DNA from: Shinella curvata
GTDB lineage: Bacteria; Pseudomonadota; Alphaproteobacteria; Rhizobiales; Rhizobiaceae
NCBI RefSeq assembly: GCF_022899935.1
Contig: NZ_JALJCJ010000006.1
Coordinates: 248,001 to 312,000 of the forward strand
Direction: 5' to 3'
Length of the DNA stretch: 64,000 nt
The position numbers and the translations under genes are program-made. The notes below the pieces were generated by a model. It had not been told where the DNA came from. It saw nothing but the letters and a program-made list of their open reading frames with translations, and did no database searches. Of this stretch, positions 58,846-64,000 are shown in pieces (the stretch's first letter is position 1; every line of letters begins with the position of its first letter).

Positions 58846-59538
58846 ATGACCCAAGCCTATGTTTTTGCCCCCGCCCCGGTCCCCGCCCTGCCGGTCGAAG
58901 GCAGCACAGAACTCTTTCCGGTGCACCGCATCTATTGCGTCGGCCGCAACTTTGCCGACCATGCGATCGAGATGGGGCACGACCCGGACAAGGAGCCACC
59001 GTTCTTTTTCCAGAAAAACCCAGACACACTGGTATCTCCATCCGAAGGCTTCCCCTATCCGCCCGCCAGCAAGGATGTGCACCACGAGGTCGAACTGGTT
59101 GTGGCCCTGAAGGACGGCGGCAGCGATATTCCGGTCGAAAATGCTCTCGACTGTGTCTTCGGCTATGCCATCGGCCTCGACATGACGCGCCGCGACCTGC
59201 AGGCGGAAGCCAAGAAACACGGCCGCCCCTGGGAGATCGCAAAAGCCTTCGAAAAGTCCGCACCCTGCGGTCCGCTCCATGCGGCAAGCGATATCGGCCA
59301 CCCGGCGAGGGGCGCCATCCGGCTGTCCGTCAACGGGGTATCGCGCCAGAGCGGCAATCTCGACCAGATGATCTGGAAAGTGCCGGAGATGATCGCCTAT
59401 CTCTCCCGCTTCTTCGCGCTGCAACCGGGCGACCTCATTTTCTCCGGCACGCCGGCCGGCGTCGGTGCCGTTGAAAAGGGCGATGTGATGAAGGCCGAAA
59501 TCGCCGGCCTCGGCGAGATCGCCGTCACGGTCCTCTGA
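58846..59538 (+). CDS. Fumarylacetoacetate hydrolase (FAH) family protein
   Basis: A 230-residue single-domain FAH protein. IYCVGRNFADHAIEMG, FFFQKNPDTL and the metal-binding HHEVELVVAL segment are present, with LIFSGTPAGVG near the end. Such enzymes hydrolyse fumarylpyruvate or isomerise/decarboxylate ring-fission products (HpcE type). Divergent from hpaR, it could handle a product of the HpaD step, but the family is broad. The ATG at 58846 begins the conserved fold; the upstream open frame crosses the hpaR promoter. Confidence 0.8.
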   Translation: MTQAYVFAPAPVPALPVEGSTELFPVHRIYCVGRNFADHAIEMGHDPDKEPPFFFQKNPDTLVSPSEGFPYPPASKDVHHEVELVVALKDGGSDIPVENALDCVFGYAIGLDMTRRDLQAEAKKHGRPWEIAKAFEKSAPCGPLHAASDIGHPARGAIRLSVNGVSRQSGNLDQMIWKVPEMIAYLSRFFALQPGDLIFSGTPAGVGAVEKGDVMKAEIAGLGEIAVTVL

Positions 59539-59552
59539 CGACGGGCGCGGCC

Positions 59553-60020
59553 GTGAAGCCGACCTTCCGCACCATTGCGGACCGTGCCGGCGTCGGCACG
59601 GCAACGGTCGAGCGCGTGCTGAACGGACGTGGCGGCGTGCGGCCGGAACTGGTGGAAAAGGTCATCGCCGCCGCGCGCGCACTCGATTACCCAAAACGTT
59701 TGCCGGAGGTTCACAACGGCATCCGGCGCATCGACGTCCTGCTGGTGCGCCCGGAAACCACCTTTTTCGCGCGCCTCGCCCAGGCCTTCGCCCGCATTGC
59801 CGCATCCCTCGACCCTTCCATCGCGCTCCACCGAACCTTTCTCGACGAGCATGATCCGGCCGCGATCGCCCGCCATATCGCCGATCCCGGAACGCGGCGT
59901 GCGGGCCTTGTCGTTGCAATGCCCGATCTGCCGGCGATCCGCGCCGCGCTGCAGCGTGCGACCGCGACAGGCACGCGTCGAGGATGGCGTGGTGCTGATC
60001 GACCTGCCTGCCTGACCTAG
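59553..60020 (+). pseudogene. Truncated LacI-family regulator
   Basis: The frame starts at GTG with a full LacI helix-turn-helix (IADRAGVGTATVERVLNGRG) and the first third of the ligand domain (RIDVLLVRPETTFFARLAQA), then stops after 155 residues where about 340 are usual. Near the end, similarity seems to shift frame and jump to a short C-terminal-like piece (VEDGVVLIDLPA), as if an internal deletion of about 180 codons had joined the two ends. It overlaps the AraC gene end. It may still bind DNA without sensing ligand. Confidence 0.65.
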
Positions 60021-60922
60021 TCCGCCTCCTCCGGCCCGACCGGCAGGCTGGCATACATCCCGGTCGTGCGGAACTCCGTGGGACTTGCGCCGAAATGCCG
60101 ACGAAAAACCTTGGCGAAGTAGTTGGCATTGTCAAAACCGCAAAGGGCGGAGACTTCCTTGATGGATACGGCATGCGTCTCCGTCAGAAGCTTCGTTGCC
60201 CGGGCAAGCCTTCGGGCCAGAACGAATTCCGCCGGCGGCATGCCCTCCGCTCTCAGGAAGGCGCGGGAGAAATGCGAGCGGCTGAGGCCCGACAGGCGGG
60301 ACAGTTCCTCGACCGGGATCGGCCGGCCGAGATGCCGTTCGACATGCTCGATGACATGCCGCATCGCGCCGTCCTCCGGACCATCCTGCGAATGCGCACC
60401 GAAGACGTCGTCGTAGAGCGCCATCGCCGCTTCATAGGCCACAGCCGAAGCACGGCCGGGTGTCTCGCCCTCGCCGTCGGCCAGACGCAGGCTGCACGCA
60501 GCGATCTGTTCGATCGTTGCCGGCTTCAGCCGCAGGACGGGACCGGCCGCGGCAAGCGCCGCCCTGTGCAAACGCAGCGCCTCCTCACCGTTCATCGACA
60601 ACCAGAAAAAAGCCCAGCGCCCTCCCTCCTCCAGCCAGTAGCGGTGATTGTGCGGCACGGTGAGAAGCAGTGTGTCCCCGGGTTTAAGGCGGTAGACGCG
60701 GTTTTCGTAGCGAAGGTTTCCAGCCCCTTCCAGCGTATGCTGCAGCACCGTGAACGGCGTCTGGCCGCGCCTGCGGCCATCCCAATCATAGCTCGGCTGC
60801 GTGCGGATCTCGTAGCCCGTGCTGGTCGGCATGGTGTGCAGGCGCTGGCGCCCGTGCGGCAGCGAGATGGTTTTCATGAACGGTCCGCAAGCACTGAACC
60901 GCTCCAGCACAGAATTACCCAT
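60017..60922 (-). CDS. AraC-family regulator of the GH4 gene
   Basis: A 301-residue AraC regulator: an N-terminal cupin-like sensor (YENRVYRLKPGDTLLLTVPH) and two C-terminal helix-turn-helices (PVEELSRLSGLSRSHFSRAF; VSALCGFDNANYFAKVFRR). Divergent from the alpha-galactosidase gene, so it is probably its melibiose- or raffinose-responsive activator (MelR/RafR role). The ORF can extend to a TTG at 60961, but the ATG behind GAGAGGG is preferred. Confidence 0.83.
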   Translation of the reverse strand: MGNSVLERFSACGPFMKTISLPHGRQRLHTMPTSTGYEIRTQPSYDWDGRRRGQTPFTVLQHTLEGAGNLRYENRVYRLKPGDTLLLTVPHNHRYWLEEGGRWAFFWLSMNGEEALRLHRAALAAAGPVLRLKPATIEQIAACSLRLADGEGETPGRASAVAYEAAMALYDDVFGAHSQDGPEDGAMRHVIEHVERHLGRPIPVEELSRLSGLSRSHFSRAFLRAEGMPPAEFVLARRLARATKLLTETHAVSIKEVSALCGFDNANYFAKVFRRHFGASPTEFRTTGMYASLPVGPEEAD

Positions 60923-61049
60923 GAAAGCACAATCCCTCTCTATACGCGCCGGTATGGGCAAAATAATGCTTGGTGCACCCCGTCGGCAAGCCGATTGGCG
61001 ACACGCGCGATTTTACCCTCATCTTCCCGCACAGAGAACGAAGACACCC

Positions 61050-62402
61050 ATGCAGCACCCCAGGATCACCTTCATCGGCGCCGGTTCCACGGTCTTCATG
61101 AAGAACATCATCGGCGATGCTCTGCAAAGGCCGGCACTGGCCAATGCAACGATTGCCCTGATGGATATCGATCGGGAACGGCTTGCCGAAAGCGAGATCG
61201 TTGCACGAAAACTCGCTGCGACACTCGGCAGCAAGGCTGTGATCGAAACGCACACGGACCAGCGCAGGGCGCTTGAAGGGGCCGACTTCGTCGTCGTCGC
61301 CTTCCAGATCGGCGGCTACGAGCCTTGCACCGTCACGGATTTCGAAGTGCCGAAGAAATATGGCCTGCGGCAGACCATCGCCGATACGCTTGGCGTCGGC
61401 GGCATCATGCGCGGCCTTCGCACCGTGCCGCATCTCTGGAAAATCTGCGCGGATATGCTTGAGGTCTGCCCGCGCGCGATCCTGCTGCAATATGTCAACC
61501 CGATGGCCATCAACACCTGGGCGATCGCCGAGAAATACCCAGCGATCCGCCAGGTGGGCCTCTGCCATTCCGTGCAGGGCACCGCCTACGAACTGGCGCG
61601 CGATCTCGACATCCCAGTAAGCGAAATCCGCTACCGAGCCGCCGGCATCAACCACATGGCATTCTATCTCGCCTTCGAGCACCGGCAACCCGACGGCAGC
61701 TACCGCGATCTCTACCCGGACCTTCTCGCCGGCTATCGCGACGGCCGCATCCCCAAACCCAGCCACTGGAACCCGCGCTGCCCGAACAAGGTGCGCTACG
61801 AGATGCTGACGCGGCTCGGCTACTTCGTCACCGAAAGCTCCGAGCATTTTGCCGAATACACACCCTATTTCATCAAGGAAGGCCGCGACGACCTGATCGA
61901 GAAATTCGGGATCCCGCTCGATGAATATCCCAAGCGCTGCATCGAGCAGGTGGAGCGATGGAAGAGCGAGGCGGCGACCTACAAGGCGGCCGAGACGATC
62001 GAGGTGAAGGCGAGCCACGAATACGCCTCCTCCATCATGAACTCAGTCTGGACGGGCGAACCCTCGGTCATCTACGGCAATGTGCGCAACAACGGCTGCA
62101 TCACCTCGCTGCCGGACAACTGCGCCGTGGAAGTGCCCTGTCTCGTCGATGCCTCCGGCATACAGCCGACGCATATCGGCGCGCTGCCACCGCAACTGAC
62201 GGCACTGATGCGCACCAACATCAACGTACAGGAGTTGACCGTGGCTGCACTGATGACGGAAAACCGCGACCACCTCTACCACGCCGCCATGCTGGATCCG
62301 CACACCGCCGCCGAACTCGACCTTGACCAGATCTGGGCCCTGATGGACGATCTCCTGATCGCCCATCACGCGTGGATCCCCGAATGGGCGCGTATCGGGT
62401 AG
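61050..62402 (+). CDS. GH4 alpha-galactosidase (MelA-like)
   Basis: A 450-residue family-4 glycosidase using NAD and Mn. FIGAGSTVFMKNIIGDAL is the NAD loop; the metal ligands sit in GLCHSVQGTAYEL (Cys) and AAGINHMAFYL (His), with NPMAINTWA between. The CHSVQ motif favours alpha-galactosidase over 6-phospho-glucosidase members. Cytoplasmic, no signal peptide, so the substrate must be imported. The chosen ATG is where the fold begins; its ribosome site is weak. No transporter gene is adjacent except the partial one at the right edge. Confidence 0.85.
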   Translation: MQHPRITFIGAGSTVFMKNIIGDALQRPALANATIALMDIDRERLAESEIVARKLAATLGSKAVIETHTDQRRALEGADFVVVAFQIGGYEPCTVTDFEVPKKYGLRQTIADTLGVGGIMRGLRTVPHLWKICADMLEVCPRAILLQYVNPMAINTWAIAEKYPAIRQVGLCHSVQGTAYELARDLDIPVSEIRYRAAGINHMAFYLAFEHRQPDGSYRDLYPDLLAGYRDGRIPKPSHWNPRCPNKVRYEMLTRLGYFVTESSEHFAEYTPYFIKEGRDDLIEKFGIPLDEYPKRCIEQVERWKSEAATYKAAETIEVKASHEYASSIMNSVWTGEPSVIYGNVRNNGCITSLPDNCAVEVPCLVDASGIQPTHIGALPPQLTALMRTNINVQELTVAALMTENRDHLYHAAMLDPHTAAELDLDQIWALMDDLLIAHHAWIPEWARIG

Positions 62403-62564
62403 GACGGTTTTTTACCGGGCATTTTACTTCGAACGGCCACTTGGCCATTCCTGAGACGATCCCCAGACCCCGCTTGAGAAGATTTTACCACTTGGCTATA
62501 CCGGCAACATACGGCATTCACGCCGTAATCGCCGTTCGGGCGGGGTTTGCGCGCGTCACGCTGA

Positions 62565-62578
62565 AGTAAAAATTTACT
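62565..62578. promoter_or_regulatory. Candidate LacI/EbgR-type operator, site 1
   Basis: AGTAAAAATTTACT is a palindrome with 6-bp arms (AGTAAA/TTTACT) 60 bp before the LacI-type gene. The same shape recurs before the next gene at 63711-63724. Autoregulation is likely. The adjacent TGAAAGCGATTTCG (62578-62591) is a second LacI-like motif. Confidence 0.6.
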
Positions 62579-62637
62579 GAAAGCGATTTCGATTTTCCCA
62601 AATCCGTGTCACATTGCGGCGGGCAAGGAATGTCGGA

Positions 62638-63684
62638 ATGGTGACGATCAAGGAAATCGCCAAGGCCGTTGGGGTCTCCTCCGCGACGGTCTCTCGCGTT
62701 TTGAACTACGACCCGGCTTTGTCGATCTCGCCCGTCAAGCGGCAGGCGATCATCGAGACGGCCGAGGCGCTCAATTACGAGACGCCGCGCAACCGCAACA
62801 AGGCGAGCGGCCCCGTCGCGCCGAGCCTGCTCACCAAACTCGTCATCGTGCATTTCCTGGAGCCGTCTGACGAGATCTCCGACCCCTACTATGTCGGCGT
62901 GCGCCTCGGCATTGAAACGCGCTGCCGTGATCTCAAGACGGAGATCGTGAAGGTCTTCCATTCCGATGACCTGCCGGAGGCTTCGCTGCTCGAAAGCGCC
63001 GCCGGGGTCATCGTTATCGGCAAACATTCCGATCATGAAATCGCCTGGCTGCGGCAGCATGCCCGCCACGTCGTCTTCGCCGATTTCGACCCCAAGAGCG
63101 ACCACCTCGACAGCGTCTTCTCCGATGTCGGACTTGCCACACAAAAGATCCTGGATTCCCTGAAATCCAGCGGCTACAAGCGCGTCGGCTTCATCGGTAG
63201 CCATGAGAGCCTGAACGGTAGCGTCCAGCATTTCGCAGAAAAACGCTGCGTCGCCTTCATCGAATGGCAGAAGAGGAACGGCACCTTCGATCCGGACCTT
63301 CTGGTGCTCGCCGACTGTTCCAATGGCCAGAGCCTGCGGCTCGACACGGGCTACCGCCTCGCCCGGGATCTTCTTGCGCTGGCGGAACGACCCGACGTCA
63401 TTGTCACCTCGAACGACAACATGGCGATCGGCGCCTACCGGGCGCTGCAGGAAGCTGGCCTCTCGATCCCCAAGGACATAGCCGTCATCTCCTTCAACGA
63501 CATCCCCGTCGCGCAATTCCTCACTCCGCCACTCACCACCGTGCGCATTCACGGCGAGCATATCGGCGAGACGGCGGTCGATCTTCTCTTGGAGCGCCTT
63601 TCCGGGCGAAGCTACGGCAAGCAGGTGCGCATCGCCACCGAACTGATCTGGCGCGACAGTTGCCGCAAGCCATTGGATTTGTAG
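62638..63684 (+). CDS. LacI-family regulator (EbgR-like)
   Basis: A 348-residue LacI regulator: the helix-turn-helix TIKEIAKAVGVSSATVSRVL opens the protein, followed by the hinge (ALNYETPRNRN) and a complete periplasmic-binding-like domain ending ELIWRDSCRKPL. The DNA-binding part resembles the EbgR/galactoside branch. AAGGA lies 10 nt before the ATG. It precedes the binding-protein gene and shares a near-identical palindrome with it, so it probably represses that sugar uptake operon. Confidence 0.88.
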   Translation: MVTIKEIAKAVGVSSATVSRVLNYDPALSISPVKRQAIIETAEALNYETPRNRNKASGPVAPSLLTKLVIVHFLEPSDEISDPYYVGVRLGIETRCRDLKTEIVKVFHSDDLPEASLLESAAGVIVIGKHSDHEIAWLRQHARHVVFADFDPKSDHLDSVFSDVGLATQKILDSLKSSGYKRVGFIGSHESLNGSVQHFAEKRCVAFIEWQKRNGTFDPDLLVLADCSNGQSLRLDTGYRLARDLLALAERPDVIVTSNDNMAIGAYRALQEAGLSIPKDIAVISFNDIPVAQFLTPPLTTVRIHGEHIGETAVDLLLERLSGRSYGKQVRIATELIWRDSCRKPLDL

Positions 63685-63710
63685 TACTTTTAAAACACCT
63701 TCGCAGACGC

Positions 63711-63724
63711 AATAAATATTTACT
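63711..63724. promoter_or_regulatory. Candidate LacI/EbgR-type operator, site 2
   Basis: AATAAATATTTACT matches site 1 at 12 of 14 positions and continues as TTTACTAAA, 95 bp before the binding-protein start. It fits repression of the downstream transporter by the LacI-type protein. Confidence 0.6.
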
Positions 63725-63818
63725 AAATTTTCCTTGCGCGTTTCCTGAAATTCGGTAAATCTTCCCTCCGACGGCAGGAGAGGAGATCCCTGCCGCATAG
63801 GTTTCTTGGGAGGAAACG

Positions 63819-64000
63819 ATGAACAAGATGATTCTGTCGCGCCTTGCCGCCGGCCTGTTTGCCGGTGCGAGCCTCTTGGCATCCACGGCCGCCTTCGCCG
63901 GCGAAGTCACCGTCTGGTGCTGGGACCCGAACTTCAACGTCGCCATCATGAAGGAAGCCGCAGCGCGCTACACCGCAAAGCACCCGGAAACGACCTTCAA
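63819..64000 (+). CDS. Sugar ABC transporter substrate-binding protein (family 1), partial
   Basis: The first 60 codons are present; the gene runs off the right edge. The signal peptide (MNKMILSRLAAGLFAG, cleavage near AAFAGE) is followed by VTVWCWDPNFNVAIMKEAA, typical of large oligosaccharide-binding proteins (MalE/CUT1 class). GGGAGGAA lies 5 nt before the ATG. An alpha- or beta-galactoside could be the ligand given the GH4 and LacI neighbours, but that is inferred. Confidence 0.85.
   Translation, partial: MNKMILSRLAAGLFAGASLLASTAAFAGEVTVWCWDPNFNVAIMKEAAARYTAKHPETTF

Noticed and set aside
62578-62591. Second LacI motif as the main operator of the LacI gene
   Set aside because: It overlaps the AGTAAA/TTTACT palindrome end and is less symmetric than it, so I treat the other site as primary.

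Overview
The window is GC-rich, tightly packed bacterial DNA with short intergenic gaps and long antisense shadow frames. The genes present (minCDE, dctABD, an eryABCD-eryR-tpiB-rpiB locus, a STAS-CheY-CheA chemotaxis operon, many RbsABC-type sugar transporters) and a CtrA-type box before minC point to an alphaproteobacterium of the order Rhizobiales, most likely Rhizobiaceae (Rhizobium, Ensifer, Shinella or a relative). In Ensifer meliloti minCDE and dctABD lie on a megaplasmid, and in Brucella the min and ery genes lie on chromosome II, so I infer this is part of a chromid or second chromosome. No rRNA, tRNA, CRISPR array, insertion sequence or phage gene was seen.

Region 1 (1-10.7 kb) looks like a D-apiose catabolic cluster: a 3-oxo-isoapionate kinase (cut by the window edge), a RuBisCO-like decarboxylase (OiaX), a divergent GntR regulator, and an operon on the minus strand with apionate oxidoisomerase, a sugar ABC transporter (binding protein, DUF2291 lipoprotein, ATPase, permease), apiose dehydrogenase and apionolactonase. 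Region 2 (10.9-21.4 kb) is a second minus-strand operon: an EryEFG-like transporter with its own DUF2291 protein, a DeoR regulator, an FGGY kinase, an FAD glycerol-3-phosphate-dehydrogenase-like enzyme and a DhaK-DhaL-type kinase. Region 3 (22.0-29.2 kb) is the divergent erythritol operon eryABCD followed by eryR-tpiB-rpiB. The three regions fit together: the expected product of the RuBisCO-like route is L-erythrulose 1-phosphate, which is also the intermediate made by EryB, so EryC, TpiB and RpiB can take carbon from both apiose and erythritol to D-erythrose 4-phosphate.

Region 4 (29.3-36.7 kb) holds minCDE, a small conserved-looking ORF with a strong terminator, and dctA divergent from dctBD with a clear sigma-54 promoter and DctD-like inverted repeats. 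Region 5 (36.8-49.7 kb) is an acetyltransferase, a soluble MCP-like protein, and a chemotaxis operon (STAS, CheY, CheA, CheW, MCP, MCP, CheW, CheR, CheB) followed by a ParA-like ATPase. The two MCP genes share an almost identical 738-bp signalling segment.

Region 6 (49.8-60 kb) has a five-gene minus-strand operon (UPF0261/Tm-1-like protein, HAD hydrolase, two class III aminotransferases, an APH-type kinase) divergent from an aromatic group: extradiol dioxygenase HpaD, an aromatic amino acid decarboxylase, an HpaR-like MarR regulator and an FAH-family hydrolase. A TTAAC-type palindrome recurs at their promoters. Region 7 (59.5-64 kb) has a broken LacI gene, an AraC regulator divergent from a GH4 alpha-galactosidase, and a LacI/EbgR-type regulator followed by the start of another sugar-binding protein, the last two sharing a near-identical candidate operator.
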